A stretch of DNA of 32,148 nt. Source: an uncultured Clostridia bacterium (GTDB lineage: Bacteria; Bacillota; Clostridia; Oscillospirales; Oscillospiraceae). The position numbers and the translations under genes were made by a program. Positions 1 to 8,715 of the stretch are shown piece after piece (the first letter of the stretch is position 1; each line of letters starts with the position of its first letter). Under the pieces are notes generated by a model. The model worked only from the letters and a program-made list of their open reading frames with translations, did no database searches and was not told the origin of the DNA. Location of the stretch: the NCBI GenBank assembly GCA_947177115.1, contig CAMWTG010000002.1, forward strand, positions 1 through 32,148. The letters run 5' to 3'.

Positions 1-60
1 GTACCGATAGAACCCGTGGGTAGCCGCAGAAGTCCGGCGCATCTGGGTGCGCACCGCCGT

Positions 61-243
61 CAGAACAGACCAGCCAGGTCGTAGCGTAAACAAAACAAAC
101 ATATGCCAGGGATTCTCAAGGGACTGAAAGTCCCTTGAGGGTGCTTTTGCTTCTTTTCCCACAAGGGAAAAGAAGGCCCCGCGCCGGCGAGGCGCGATGC
201 TAAGATAAGAAATAGAGGAGCCTTCGCGCCCGCAGGGCGCGAA
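61..243. repeat. Structured dispersed repeat, copy A
   Basis: Four successive hairpins can be read directly. H1 is 116-125 with 129-138 (10 bp). H2 is 150-160 with 165-175 (11 bp). H3 is 181-185 with 191-195. H4 is 223-231 with 235-243 (9 bp). A second copy with the same order lies at 15031-15240, sharing the single-stranded block GATAAGAAA (204-212) and the CTTTTG linker before H2. The copies differ in stem sequence but keep pairing. H4 ends 10 bases before the remB start codon. No gene is visible in 1-252. Whether this is a mobile repeat or an RNA element is not known. Confidence 0.6.
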
Positions 244-252
244 AGAAAAACC

Positions 253-516
253 ATGTATCTCCATATCGGCAATAATATCTCCATCCCAACCGATGATATC
301 ATAGGTATCTTTGATCTTGACAACGCCACCACATCAAAAATAACACGAAATTATCTGAAAGCAGCCGAAGACGAGGGCATGGTCGCCGCCGTCAGCGGCG
401 ATCTGCCAAAATCCCTTGTTGTCTGCTGCCCCAGGGGCAGCTGGCAGCGGGTCTATATATCCCCCCTGGCCCCGGCTACCCTTATAGGGCGGCTGGAAAC
501 CAACCGTATCCACTGA
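253..516 (+). CDS. remB: Extracellular matrix regulator RemB-like protein (DUF370)
   Basis: This is an 87-residue protein beginning [23 protein letters not shown], here cited only as the family start MYLHIGN and the block [12 protein letters not shown]. It matches the DUF370 family that includes RemB/YaaB. In B. subtilis the homologue lies directly upstream of gyrB, as here (20 bp gap), and the related RemA is a DNA-binding activator of matrix genes. The family role is established for RemA; for RemB-type proteins it is less clear, so function here is inferred. The ribosome binding site is weak (no clear AGGAGG before the ATG), and hairpin H4 of the upstream repeat ends 10 bases before the start. 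Translation may therefore rely on coupling or on structure. Start chosen because the family normally begins M-[YF]-[LI]-H-[IL]-G. Confidence 0.85.
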   Translation: MYLHIGNNISIPTDDIIGIFDLDNATTSKITRNYLKAAEDEGMVAAVSGDLPKSLVVCCPRGSWQRVYISPLAPATLIGRLETNRIH

Positions 517-536
517 CTGGAGGTCAAAAAAATCAT

Positions 537-2495
537 ATGACAGATATGAAGGAAATGAACGAACTGAACGAAACCGCCACCCAGGTGGACCACGCCTACG
601 GCGGCAGCGAGATCCAGGTCCTGGAGGGCCTGGAGGCCGTCCGCAAGCGCCCCGGCATGTACATCGGCTCCACCAGCGAGTCCGGACTGCACCACCTGGT
701 CTATGAGATCGTTGACAACTCCATCGACGAAGCCCTTGCCGGCTTCTGCGATGAGATCACTGTTACCATTAATGAAGGCGATACCATCACCGTTACCGAC
801 AACGGCCGCGGCATCCCCGTGGACATCCAGCCCCAGACCGGCCTGCCCGCCCTGGAGGTGGTCTTCACCGTCCTCCATGCCGGCGGAAAGTTCGGCGGCG
901 GTGGCTATAAGGTGTCCGGCGGCCTCCACGGCGTGGGTGCCAGCGTGGTCAATGCTCTGAGCGAATGGCTGGAGGTCCAGGTCCATAAGGACGGCCAGAT
1001 CTATGAGATGAAATTCTCCCGGGGCGATATTACCCAGTCCATGAAGATCGTTGGTCCCACTGATAAGACCGGCACCATCGTCACCTTCAAGCCGGACCCT
1101 GAAATGTTCGATGTCACCACCTACAGCTATGACATTATCCATACCCGTATGCAGCAGCAGGCGTTTCTGAACGCCGGCCTGAAGATCAGCACCTTCGACA
1201 AGCGTGAGGGCAGGGAAGAGGCCGACTCCATGTGCTACGAGGGCGGCATCCGGGAGTACGTGTCCTGGCTCAATCAGAACAAGACCCTTATCCATGAAGA
1301 CGTGATCTATATGCGCGGCATGAAGGATGACTCCTCCGTGGAAGTGGCCCTCCAATATAACGATAATTATAACGAGACCATCGTTTCCTTCGCCAACGAT
1401 GTCCGCACGCCCGAGGGTGGTATGCATGAGGAGGGCTTCCGCCGCGCCCTGACCACCGTCCTGAACAACTACGGCAAAAAGAACAATATCATCAAGGGCG
1501 ATGACAAGGTATCCGGCGAGGACTGCCGGGAGGGCCTGACCTGCGTTATTTCCGTCAAGCTCACCGAAGCCCAGTTTGAGGGCCAGACCAAGGCCAAGCT
1601 GGGCAACGCCTCCATCCGCACCCTGACATCGGCGGTGGTCAGCGAAAAGCTGGAGGAATATCTGGAGGAAAACCCGAAGGTAGCCCGTCTGATTTTAGAT
1701 AAAGCCATGATGGCCAACCGCGCGCGGGAGGCGGCCAAAAAGGCCAGGGAATCCATCCGGCGCAAGACCGCCCTGGGCGGAGCGGCCATGCCCGACAAGC
1801 TGCGGGACTGCAACGAAAACAATCCAGAGCTGACAGAGATCTATATCGTTGAGGGCGACAGCGCCGGCGGCTCGGCCACCCAGGGACGGGACAGCCGTTT
1901 CCAGGCCATTCTCCCCCTGTGGGGCAAGATGCTGAACGTGGAAAAGGCCCGGGTGGACAAGGTATACGGCAACGACAAGCTCCAGCCGGTCATTACCGCT
2001 CTCGGCGCGGGCATTGGCGAGGACTTCGATGTCAACAAGCTTCGCTACCATAAAGTCATCATCATGGCAGATGCGGACGTGGACGGCAGCCATATCCGTA
2101 CGCTGCTCCTCACCTTCTTTTTCCGTTTCATGCGCCCCCTGATCGAGGAGGGCTATGTCTACTCCGCCGTCCCGCCTCTGTTCAAGCTGACCAAGGGAAA
2201 GACGACCCGTCTGGCTTTCTCCGAGCCGGAGCGGGACGCCATTTCCGCTGAACTTCGCGGCGACAACCCCAACGCCAAGATCGACATCAGCCGCTTCAAG
2301 GGCCTGGGCGAGATGAACCCCCACGAACTCTGGGAGACCACCATGGACCCGGAGCGCCGCACTCTCCGCCGCATCGAGCTGGACGATGCCGTCCAAGCGG
2401 ACGCCATTTTCACCCTCCTTATGGGCGAGAAGGTGGAGCCCCGGAAGGAGTTCATCGAAAAAGAGGCCAAGACTGCGGTCAATCTCGACTATTAA
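537..2495 (+). CDS. gyrB: DNA gyrase subunit B
   Basis: The 652-residue protein is the ATPase subunit of gyrase, which introduces negative supercoils together with GyrA. The N-terminal GHKL ATPase is clear: [13 protein letters not shown] (N box), DNGRGIPVD and the GGLHGVG lid. The TOPRIM domain follows with EGDSAGGSA and DADVDGSHI, and the C-terminal region contains KGLGEMNP. Length suits the short (non-Proteobacterial) GyrB. A GGAGGT at 519-524 is 12 bases before the ATG. In the quinolone-relevant segment the usual PL[RK]GK reads PLWGK, with Trp at residue 462 (codon 1920-1922), the position of E. coli Lys447. gyrA follows after 12 bp, so the two are co-transcribed. Identification is secure; any effect of Trp462 on drug response is inference. 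Confidence 0.98.
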   Translation: MTDMKEMNELNETATQVDHAYGGSEIQVLEGLEAVRKRPGMYIGSTSESGLHHLVYEIVDNSIDEALAGFCDEITVTINEGDTITVTDNGRGIPVDIQPQTGLPALEVVFTVLHAGGKFGGGGYKVSGGLHGVGASVVNALSEWLEVQVHKDGQIYEMKFSRGDITQSMKIVGPTDKTGTIVTFKPDPEMFDVTTYSYDIIHTRMQQQAFLNAGLKISTFDKREGREEADSMCYEGGIREYVSWLNQNKTLIHEDVIYMRGMKDDSSVEVALQYNDNYNETIVSFANDVRTPEGGMHEEGFRRALTTVLNNYGKKNNIIKGDDKVSGEDCREGLTCVISVKLTEAQFEGQTKAKLGNASIRTLTSAVVSEKLEEYLEENPKVARLILDKAMMANRAREAAKKARESIRRKTALGGAAMPDKLRDCNENNPELTEIYIVEGDSAGGSATQGRDSRFQAILPLWGKMLNVEKARVDKVYGNDKLQPVITALGAGIGEDFDVNKLRYHKVIIMADADVDGSHIRTLLLTFFFRFMRPLIEEGYVYSAVPPLFKLTKGKTTRLAFSEPERDAISAELRGDNPNAKIDISRFKGLGEMNPHELWETTMDPERRTLRRIELDDAVQADAIFTLLMGEKVEPRKEFIEKEAKTAVNLDY

Positions 2496-2507
2496 AGGGA
2501 GAATACA

Positions 2508-5015
2508 ATGAGTAAAAAACCCCAATACGATCCGGAAGAGATCCGCTACCCGGATCAAAAGATAACCACATCCCCCCTGGTGCCGGAGATGAAGCAGTCC
2601 TTTATTGAGTATGCCATGTCCGTCATCAAGGGCCGTGCCCTGCCCGACGTCCGGGACGGCCTCAAGCCCGTCCACCGCCGCATCCTCTACGCCATGTACG
2701 AGGACAACCTGACCAGCGACAAGCCCTTCAAGAAGTCCGCCACCTGCGTGGGCGATGTGCTGGGCCGCTACCACCCCCACGGTGATCAGTCCGTCTATGA
2801 TGCCCTGGTCCGTCTGGCTCAGGATTTCTCCACTCGCTATCTGCTGGTGGACGGCCACGGCAACTTTGGATCCGTTGACGGCGATCCTCCGGCAGCTTAC
2901 CGTTATACCGAGGCCCGCCTGAGCAAGCTTGCCAACGAGATGCTTCGGGACATCGACAAGGATACCGTCAACTGGGACCCCAACTTCGATGAATCCCGGA
3001 AGGAGCCCAGGGTCCTTCCCAGCCGCTTCCCCAATCTTCTGGTAAACGGTTCCGTGGGCATTGCCGTGGGCATGGCCACCAACATCCCTCCCCACAACCT
3101 CCGGGAGGTCATTGGGGCCTGTATCCGCGTTCTGGAAGACCCGGAGGCGACACTAAGCGACCTGATGGAGTACATCAAGGGTCCGGATTTCCCCACCAAG
3201 GGCATCATCATGGGCCGGGCCGGCATCCGTCAGGCCTACGCCACCGGCCGGGGCCACATCAAGGTGCGGGCCAGGACGGAATTTGAAGAGTTCGGCCAGA
3301 ACCGCATCCGGATCATTGTTACCGAGATCCCCTACCAGGTCAACAAGCGGATGCTCATCAAGAACATGGCGGAGCAGGTGGAGGACAAGCGGCTGGAGGG
3401 GATCTCCGACATCCGGGACGAGTCCGACCGCAATGGTATGCGCATCGTCATTGAGCTGAAGCGGGACGCCAACCCCCAGGTGGTTCTGAACCGCCTCTTT
3501 GCCCAGACGCAGCTCCAGACCACTTTTGCCATCAACATGCTGGCCCTGGTGGACGACCAATCCCAGCCGAAGATCCTTTCCCTGCGCCACATCATCGATG
3601 AGTACCTGAAACACCAGGAGGAAGTGCTTGCCAGGCGTACCCGGTATGACCTGAAGAAAGCCCAGGAACGAGCCCACCTGTTGGAGGGCCTGCTGATCGC
3701 CCAGGACAATATTGATGAGGTGCTTCGCATCATCCGCGCCAGCTATGACAACGCCCGGGACCGTCTGATGGAGCATTTTGGTCTGGACGAGATACAGGCC
3801 CAGGCCATCTGCGACATGCGGCTCATCGCCCTGCAGGGTCTGAACCGGGAGAAGCTGGAGGCGGAGTACAAGGAGTTGGAGGAGCGCATTGCCTATTACC
3901 AGAGCCTTCTTGCCGATGAAAACCTTCTCAGGGGCGTCCTCAAGGAGGAGCTCCAGGAGATCGCCGCCAAGTACGGCGATGACCGTGTGACGGAAATTGG
4001 TTTCGATGAGGACGACCTGGACGTAGAGGATCTGATCGAGGAGGAGCAGTGCGTCTACACCCTCACCGACGGCGGCTACATCAAGCGCACCCCCGCCAGC
4101 GAGTATCGTCTCCAAAGCAAGGGCGGCAAGGGAAACAAGTCCATGTCCACCAAGGAGGAGGACAATGTGAACACGGTGTTCACCGCCTCCACCCATGATT
4201 ATATTCTTTTCTTCACCAGCATGGGCCGGGTCTACCGCCGGAAGGGCTACCAGATCCCCGCCTCCGGCAAGACCGCCAAGGGCACCAACATTGTAAATAT
4301 CCTTCCCGTGGAGTCCGGCGAGCGTATCAGCGCCATGATCTCCACGGATGACATCTCCACCGGCGAGAGGTTCCTGACGATGGTCACCCGCAACGGCACA
4401 GTCAAGCGCTTGCCGGGCGAATCCCTGAAAAACCTCCGCAGCAACGGTATCCGTGCCATTACCCTGGAGGAGAACGATGAGCTGATCTCCGTCCGCGAGA
4501 CCAACGGCTCCATGAAGCTCCTCATCGCTACCCACGATGGTTCCGCCGTCTGCTTTGACGAGACCGATGTCCGTCCCACAGGACGTGGTTCCATGGGCGT
4601 GCGCGGCATCCGCCTCCGTGACGGAGATTATGTTGTCGGCGCGGCCCGGGCCCTTCCCGGCAAGAACGTCCTCACCATCACCGAAAAGGGATACGGCAAG
4701 CAGACCCCGGTGGAGGAGTACCGTATCACCGCCCGTGGCGGCCTCGGTATCAAGAACTACGGCCTCACCGATAAGACCGGCAAGGTCGTAGGCATCAAGG
4801 TCGTAGACGGTAGCGAGGACCTGATGGTCCTGACGGAAAAGGGCATTCTCCTGCGTACCGCCGTGGACACCATCAAGACCTGCGGCCGCTCCACCCAGGG
4901 CGTTATTGTCATGCGCTTTAAGGAGGAGGACGACCGCGTCATTTCCATTGCCCTTGCCGACCGCGAACCGGAGGAGGAGAACACGGAGCAGGAAAGCACG
5001 GAGACTAAGGAATAA
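2508..5015 (+). CDS. gyrA: DNA gyrase subunit A
   Basis: The 835-residue protein is the DNA cleavage and wrapping subunit. The winged-helix/breakage-reunion domain is seen in [19 protein letters not shown] and HPHGD, and the catalytic tyrosine is Tyr133 in YRYTEAR. The C-terminal beta-pinwheel carries a slightly degenerate GyrA box, QSKGGKG, which argues for GyrA over ParC, as does linkage to gyrB. The C-terminal tail is Glu-rich. A GGGAGA ribosome site precedes the ATG. The quinolone-resistance region reads [10 protein letters not shown]: the residue matching E. coli Ser83 is Gln94 (codon 2787-2789), while the Asp87 equivalent (Asp98) is retained. Ser/Thr at this place normally anchors the drug-magnesium water bridge, so Gln may lower fluoroquinolone sensitivity; that is inference. 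Confidence 0.98.
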   Translation: MSKKPQYDPEEIRYPDQKITTSPLVPEMKQSFIEYAMSVIKGRALPDVRDGLKPVHRRILYAMYEDNLTSDKPFKKSATCVGDVLGRYHPHGDQSVYDALVRLAQDFSTRYLLVDGHGNFGSVDGDPPAAYRYTEARLSKLANEMLRDIDKDTVNWDPNFDESRKEPRVLPSRFPNLLVNGSVGIAVGMATNIPPHNLREVIGACIRVLEDPEATLSDLMEYIKGPDFPTKGIIMGRAGIRQAYATGRGHIKVRARTEFEEFGQNRIRIIVTEIPYQVNKRMLIKNMAEQVEDKRLEGISDIRDESDRNGMRIVIELKRDANPQVVLNRLFAQTQLQTTFAINMLALVDDQSQPKILSLRHIIDEYLKHQEEVLARRTRYDLKKAQERAHLLEGLLIAQDNIDEVLRIIRASYDNARDRLMEHFGLDEIQAQAICDMRLIALQGLNREKLEAEYKELEERIAYYQSLLADENLLRGVLKEELQEIAAKYGDDRVTEIGFDEDDLDVEDLIEEEQCVYTLTDGGYIKRTPASEYRLQSKGGKGNKSMSTKEEDNVNTVFTASTHDYILFFTSMGRVYRRKGYQIPASGKTAKGTNIVNILPVESGERISAMISTDDISTGERFLTMVTRNGTVKRLPGESLKNLRSNGIRAITLEENDELISVRETNGSMKLLIATHDGSAVCFDETDVRPTGRGSMGVRGIRLRDGDYVVGAARALPGKNVLTITEKGYGKQTPVEEYRITARGGLGIKNYGLTDKTGKVVGIKVVDGSEDLMVLTEKGILLRTAVDTIKTCGRSTQGVIVMRFKEEDDRVISIALADREPEEENTEQESTETKE

Positions 5016-5021
5016 GCGCCC

Positions 5022-5837
5022 ATGAAGTATATGACCTTCAACTCCTCCTGCTCCTACGCCGGACTTGCCAATCTTTTGTCGTTCCAAGGCATAGAGACGG
5101 AGGACCGCGCCATCGCTTTGCAGATCTGCCTGCCATATCTGTTTGACAGGGGGGATGGCCGGTATCTCTCCGGTCCTATGCTCCAGGGGGAGAAGTGGTT
5201 TAACCTGTATCTGCGCCCCCGAGGATTTGCCTTCATTGAACGGGAGCTAGGCAGGGAAGAGGCCATCTCATATTTGCAGGCCAATTTTCCCGCCATGTTT
5301 GGCCTTCACGTTACTCAGGCCAGCAAGCACGCTGTGATCTGCACCGGAATCAGGGGAGAGGAGTACTGTTTTCTCAATAACAAGCATCAGACGTCCCCCG
5401 AGCCGGAAACTTTTTCTTTGACAGAACCTAACCTTTTTTCCCGTCTGGATAAAATCGTCACAGTAGGCATCCTGGAAAAGGCGGAACCGGTCCCCGTTGA
5501 TCTACGGCCCCATATGGAGCGGTCTCTGGACACTCTCCGTTCCCTGCAATCAGATATTGTTAGCTTCTGCTCCCGGCAGCAGTCCCCCGCCGCCCAGCAG
5601 CAGGCAATGGAAACGCTGTTCCGTCCCATTCTCCTGGATGGCGTCACTATGTTGGAGCTTCTGGAGAAAGAGCGGCTTGCATCCTCCCTGCGTACCATTC
5701 GCACCCAGTTTATGGAGACAGTCAAAGAAAATTGCCCGGCGGTGCTGGCGTCCCAATTGGATATGCCCCTGCTGGCGGCGTCCATGGCCGAATACGCGCA
5801 GCTTATAGCCGCAGAAATGGAAACTATATGCCCATGA
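5022..5837 (+). CDS. Unknown protein with C39/BtrH-like N-terminal Cys-His-Asn pattern
   Basis: I do not recognise a named family for this 271-residue protein. The first ~125 residues have the spacing of a papain-like (peptidase C39/BtrH_N-like) fold: Cys10 in FNSSCSYAGL, a helix containing the block GIETEDRAIALQICLPYL, His103 in SKHAVICTG, and Asn119/Asn120 in YCFLNN, where C39 peptidases carry Asp. Residues ~150-271 are helical and look like a separate domain. No signal peptide or membrane segment is seen. The ATG is 6 bases after the gyrA stop, with AAGGA from the gyrA end about 10 bases upstream, so it is translated from the gyrase transcript. Protease, acyltransferase or inactive binding domain are all possible. 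Its stop codon overlaps (ATGA) a remnant rnhA start at 5834. Confidence 0.7.
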   Translation: MKYMTFNSSCSYAGLANLLSFQGIETEDRAIALQICLPYLFDRGDGRYLSGPMLQGEKWFNLYLRPRGFAFIERELGREEAISYLQANFPAMFGLHVTQASKHAVICTGIRGEEYCFLNNKHQTSPEPETFSLTEPNLFSRLDKIVTVGILEKAEPVPVDLRPHMERSLDTLRSLQSDIVSFCSRQQSPAAQQQAMETLFRPILLDGVTMLELLEKERLASSLRTIRTQFMETVKENCPAVLASQLDMPLLAASMAEYAQLIAAEMETICP

Positions 5838-5887
5838 AAACCATCACCATCCACACCGGCGGTGCCGAAGAACAGAAACAGGAGTAA
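5834..5887 (+). pseudogene. Duplicated 5' end of rnhA (remnant)
   Basis: Positions 5834-5866 match the first 33 bases of rnhA (6187-6219) at 29 of 33 positions, starting from the ATG in both. The frame reads MKTITIHTGGAEEQKQE and stops at 5885-5887, whereas real rnhA starts [17 protein letters not shown]. The remnant ATG overlaps the stop of the preceding gene by 4 bp. The simplest reading is that rnhA once followed the 271-residue gene directly and that 353 bp carrying the SHOCT gene was inserted, leaving a partial repeat. It could still be translated as a 17-codon ORF, but nothing suggests a function. Confidence 0.6.
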
Positions 5888-5892
5888 ATCGT

Positions 5893-6183
5893 ATGGCAAG
5901 CATGATTATTTCCACTTATGCAATGTTTTTACCGGAAACGACTTATCTGTTCTGTTTAGTTGTTCTTTGTGTAGGTTTTTTTGGAATATTCATTCCTTAC
6001 CAGGAGCACAAGAAGAAAAAGAAGCAAGCACAGAAGTGCGCACCCAAACAGCCCGATAAGCCCAAACACACCATATCCGAGAAATCGGAAGACCGGAAGC
6101 AGTTGGAGCAGCTGAAAGTTCTGAAAACTGCCGGTATTATCTCCGAGGAGGAATACCAGGAGAAAAAACGGGGGTTGCATTGA
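5893..6183 (+). CDS. Small membrane protein with SHOCT domain
   Basis: This 96-residue protein has one hydrophobic segment (about residues 12-35, TTYLFCLVVLCVGFFGIFI), then a strongly basic Lys-rich stretch (HKKKKKQ), a polar linker, and a C-terminal short helical domain (about 67-95, LEQLKVLKTAGIISEEEYQ) that fits the SHOCT domain. SHOCT domains are usually found at C-termini and are thought to mediate oligomerisation or membrane association; no enzymatic role is known. The positive-inside rule puts the C-terminus in the cytoplasm. GGAG at 5881-5884 supports the ATG at 5893. It sits between an rnhA 5' remnant and the intact rnhA, so it may be a recent insertion. rnhA follows 3 bp after its stop. 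Confidence 0.75.
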   Translation: MASMIISTYAMFLPETTYLFCLVVLCVGFFGIFIPYQEHKKKKKQAQKCAPKQPDKPKHTISEKSEDRKQLEQLKVLKTAGIISEEEYQEKKRGLH

Positions 6184-6186
6184 TCT

Positions 6187-6624
<438 letters not shown>

Positions 6625-6629
6625 AAAAA

Positions 6630-6659
6630 CAAGAGCTATTGCGTTCGCAATAGCTCTTG
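6630..6659. terminator. Bidirectional rho-independent terminator
   Basis: A perfect 14-bp inverted repeat (6630-6643 with 6646-6659, two-base loop) lies between the convergent rnhA and hepT stops. On the + strand it is followed by CTTTATTTCC, and on the - strand by a run of seven T (complement of 6623-6629). It should serve both genes, with the better U-tract for hepT. Confidence 0.88.
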
Positions 6660-6661
6660 CT

Positions 6662-7009
6662 TTATTTCCCAAGAATAGAGCGGCAATACTTTTTTAGTAC
6701 GGGAATATCTTCCATAATGATTTCCCAAGTGGTTTCCGGGTCAACGGAACCATAGCTGTGCGCAACGATATTCCGCATAGCCTTGATTTGCCGCCAGGGG
6801 ACAGCCGAATACTGTTCCCGAAATTCGTCTGTCAGTTTTCCAACCAATTCGCCGATTTGCAGGATACACAATGCGGCGGCGTTCCGGTAGATTTGATTTA
6901 CGGAAAAAATAGTATATTCATGACCAAAATGCTCCACTGTCTGATCAATTTGCTCACAATAGGAAATGATGTGCCGTAATATACAGATATCCCGCTCAAG
7001 AGGCTTCAT
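6662..7009 (-). CDS. hepT: HepT-like HEPN toxin (DUF86)
   Basis: This 115-residue all-helical protein starts MKPLERDICILRHI. It carries the HEPN ribonuclease signature RX4HXY as Arg79-NIVA-His84-S-Tyr86, in MRNIVAHSYGSVD. In characterised HepT/MntA systems HepT is a toxin RNase and MntA neutralises it by adding AMP to the motif tyrosine; that mechanism is inferred here from the motifs. I chose the ATG at 7007-7009: it overlaps the end of mntA by 14 bp, while longer upstream in-frame starts would run through mntA. The gene is downstream of mntA and ends 2 bp from the shared terminator. HEPN homologues without toxicity also exist, so activity is not certain. Confidence 0.88.
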   Translation of the reverse strand: MKPLERDICILRHIISYCEQIDQTVEHFGHEYTIFSVNQIYRNAAALCILQIGELVGKLTDEFREQYSAVPWRQIKAMRNIVAHSYGSVDPETTWEIIMEDIPVLKKYCRSILGK

Positions 7010-7292
7010 ACAGCAGCACCTCATCATCTCGAATAGAAGAAAGAAAATCCATATCCAGACTGCCGGTTGGGACAAGATCAACTGGTACGCCCAAAGCCTC
7101 TTCCAAATCCAAAAGCAGTCCCGCCAATTCGAAACCTCGAATAGATCCCTTGTCAATGCGCAGGTCAATATCACTGTGTTCCGCTGTGTCTCCTCTGGCA
7201 TAGGAACCAAACAGGAAAATCCGTTGTGCGCCGTATTTTTGCGCAAGACCTGCAACAATGGATTGGATATCTGCGATTGTGTATGCAGCCAT
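6996..7292 (-). CDS. mntA: MntA-type minimal nucleotidyltransferase antitoxin
   Basis: This 98-residue protein is a minimal nucleotidyltransferase. The signature GSX10DXD is intact: Gly29-Ser30 and Asp41/Asp43 in FLFGSYARGDTAEHSDIDLR, giving the metal and ATP-binding site. In known pairs it AMPylates its HepT partner to block toxicity. An AGGAGGTG ribosome site lies five bases before the ATG. A promoter (TTGATT-18 bp-TATACT, 7344 to 7315) lies directly upstream. Antitoxin-first order and a 14-bp overlap with hepT indicate tight translational coupling. Such pairs are typical of mobile or variable regions, which fits this patch between housekeeping genes. Confidence 0.9.
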   Translation of the reverse strand: MAAYTIADIQSIVAGLAQKYGAQRIFLFGSYARGDTAEHSDIDLRIDKGSIRGFELAGLLLDLEEALGVPVDLVPTGSLDMDFLSSIRDDEVLLYEAS

Positions 7293-7314
7293 GGTCCCAC
7301 CTCCTGTTGAGGTT

Positions 7315-7344
7315 AGTATACCACATTTTGGTTAAAGCAATCAA
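7315..7344 (-). promoter_or_regulatory. Promoter of mntA-hepT
   Basis: On the - strand TTGATT (7344-7339) and TATACT (7320-7315) are separated by 18 bases, a good SigA-type match. Transcription would start about 15 bases upstream of the mntA ribosome site. Confidence 0.65.
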
Positions 7345-7374
7345 CCTGGTTTTAGCAAAAACGAGAAGAAGCGG

Positions 7375-7560
7375 TCAATCTTCCTTCTCAATTATAATTT
7401 CCCCGAACTTCTGCTCAAAAGCGCTGATCCTGGCCTTCACCATTTGCTCCAGCTCCTTATTTTTCGTACGGCCATTGTAAGCTGCGATATAGCCCAATTT
7501 ACCTAAAAATTCTTTAGGGACCCGCAATGTAAACCGGGCCATATCTTTTTTTTCCATCAT
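7375..7560 (-). CDS. Arc-type ribbon-helix-helix DNA-binding protein
   Basis: This 61-residue basic protein has the ribbon-helix-helix layout: a beta strand (ARFTLRVP), then helix A (KEFLGKLGYIAAYN) and helix B (TKNKELEQMVKARISAFEQKF). It ends with an acidic tail. Proteins of this size and fold act as dimeric repressors, often autoregulatory. Two adjacent ATG codons are possible; GGAG before them gives better spacing to the second (7557). It is divergent from the 55-residue gene at 7661, and the 100-bp gap holds several TGAC[GA] repeats about one helical turn apart, which is how such dimers often bind. Target and partner are inferred from this context only. Confidence 0.75.
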   Translation of the reverse strand: MMEKKDMARFTLRVPKEFLGKLGYIAAYNGRTKNKELEQMVKARISAFEQKFGEIIIEKED

Positions 7561-7569
7561 ATTCTCCTC

Positions 7570-7640
7570 TGACGTTCTATTGACACTATAATAGCGTCAA
7601 TTCAACAAATTGTGCAGATTTGACGATATAATGACGCAAT
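7570..7640. promoter_or_regulatory. Divergent operator with phased TGACG repeats
   Basis: TGAC[GA] occurs at 7570, 7581, 7622 and 7632, and inverted (CGTCA) at 7595-7599. The pairs are spaced 10-11 bp, one helical turn. Positions 7580-7600 form an almost perfect palindrome (9 of 10 arm bases). TATAAT occurs twice (7587-7592 and 7627-7632) exactly 40 bp apart, each inside the repeats. The second is well placed as the -10 box of the + gene; I see no good -35. A ribbon-helix-helix operator is the likely reading. Confidence 0.6.
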
Positions 7641-7660
7641 ACAAAAAAGGAGGACATTTT

Positions 7661-7828
7661 ATGGAAATTTATAAAAAAGCATACGCCTACCTTGTAGACA
7701 AAGTAGACGAAGCCCTGACCATTTTGGATACGCATGATCTTTTGGAGTTTGACCATGTCCGGGACATTCTGGCCCAGGCTTTACTGGAGGCAGAGGACAT
7801 GGTCATAACCAGCCAGGAACCGCTATGA
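7661..7828 (+). CDS. Small acidic protein of unknown function (55 aa)
   Basis: The ATG at 7661 follows an AAAAGGAGGAC ribosome site by six bases, so it is preferred over the upstream in-frame start at 7610, which would read through the promoter and operator. The product is a 55-residue, mainly helical, acidic protein: KAYAYLVDKVDEALTILD, then a His/Phe/Asp-rich turn, then VRDILAQALLEAEDMVI. No signal peptide, membrane segment or known motif is seen. Small proteins of this look occur in clostridial phage and mobile regions, but I cannot name a family. It is divergent from the ribbon-helix-helix gene and probably under its control. A strong hairpin at 7972-7997 could end its transcript. Confidence 0.65.
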   Translation: MEIYKKAYAYLVDKVDEALTILDTHDLLEFDHVRDILAQALLEAEDMVITSQEPL

Positions 7829-7971
7829 TCCGGCAAAAACCGCGTAAACGTTCATAGAATGTTTACATGGCGTACATGATTTCTTCTTAAAACTGCTGTA
7901 ATATCATAATCAGCAAAGGGGTAACACCCGATGCGATTTCTCCCTCCTAAAACACACACAACACACACCAG

Positions 7972-7997
7972 GAAACCCCGCCATCCGGCGGGGTTTC
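7972..7997. terminator. GC-rich terminator hairpin between convergent units
   Basis: A perfect 11-bp stem (7972-7982 with 7987-7997, loop ATCC) has GAAACCCCGCC on the left arm. It lies 22 bp downstream of the lrgB stop (- strand) and 143 bp after the + strand 55-residue gene. The + side continues TTGGCGTTTTC. The - side lacks a long U-tract, so efficiency for lrgB is uncertain. The rest of 7829-8019 holds an imperfect inverted repeat (7844-7852 with 7858-7866) and no convincing gene. Confidence 0.65.
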
Positions 7998-8019
7998 TTG
8001 GCGTTTTCATATATATCGA

Positions 8020-8715
8020 TCAGACCAGTCTTGCGAAGACCGGCGCCGCCACCACCGTCAACAACCCTGTGACGACGATTGCCAGCGAGCTGGCCGCGCC
8101 CTGGATCTCGCCCAGCTGCACGGCTCTGGACGTCCCTGCCGCGTGGGAGGAGGTCCCGATCGCCAGCCCCTGGCTCACCGGCTCCGTCACCCGGAAGAGC
8201 TTCAGCAGGGGAGGGGCGGCCACCGCCCCGAACAGGCCCGTCAGCATGATGGTAGCCATCGTAATGGCCGGGAACCCGCCCAGCTCCTCGCTGAGCCCTT
8301 TCCCGATGGCGGTAGTGATCGATTTCGGCAGCAGCGAAATATACTCCGCCGCCTCCATATGGAAGATGAACAGCATCAGCGCACACCCCGCCATATGCGC
8401 GGCCACACCCGCCACACATCCGGCCAGCACCGCCCCCGCGTTTTTCTTCAGCAGCTTAAACTGCTTGTACAGCGGGATAGCCAAACAGATGGTAGCCGGG
8501 GTCAGTAGAAACTCCAATATTTTCCCGCCGTTCTCATAAAAAATATCATACTCCGTCCCTGTTCCCAGCAAGACCGCCCCGCACAGCAGCGTTGCGAACA
8601 GCAGCGGATTGCAGACCTCTTTCCCGACCCGCTTGTTGATCGCTCTTGCCAGCTGGTACGTCCCCATAGCCATCAGCAGTCCGAAGCAGGAGCACGCCGC
8701 AAAGATCTCACTCAT
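8020..8715 (-). CDS. lrgB: LrgB/CidB-family membrane protein
   Basis: The 231-residue integral membrane protein has about six hydrophobic segments and family landmarks PLLFATLLCGAVLL near residue 37, LPKSITTAIG near 129, and GTSSHAAGTSRA near 187. LrgAB/CidAB proteins were described as holin/antiholin-like modulators of murein hydrolase export and cell death; LrgAB-type systems have since been linked to pyruvate or glycolate transport in some species. Substrate here is unknown. The start overlaps the lrgA end by 8 bp, so the two are translationally coupled, with lrgA first. It is the last gene of a long leftward set that starts at the hisS T-box. Confidence 0.93.
   Translation of the reverse strand: MSEIFAACSCFGLLMAMGTYQLARAINKRVGKEVCNPLLFATLLCGAVLLGTGTEYDIFYENGGKILEFLLTPATICLAIPLYKQFKLLKKNAGAVLAGCVAGVAAHMAGCALMLFIFHMEAAEYISLLPKSITTAIGKGLSEELGGFPAITMATIMLTGLFGAVAAPPLLKLFRVTEPVSQGLAIGTSSHAAGTSRAVQLGEIQGAASSLAIVVTGLLTVVAAPVFARLV

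Noticed and set aside
1-84. An open + frame from the first base to TAG at 82-84, possibly the end of an upstream gene such as recF.
   Set aside because: The 27 residues do not resemble the RecF end, and the sequence overlaps the weakly repeated flank of the structured element. Too short to support.
3153-5087. A 644-codon open frame on the - strand across gyrA.
   Set aside because: It is the antisense shadow of gyrA, caused by high GC at third codon positions.
7931-8019. A possible Thr/His-rich leader peptide (KTHTTHT) followed by the GC-rich hairpin, like an amino-acid attenuator.
   Set aside because: No biosynthetic gene follows on that strand; the downstream genes run the other way. Kept only as a terminator.
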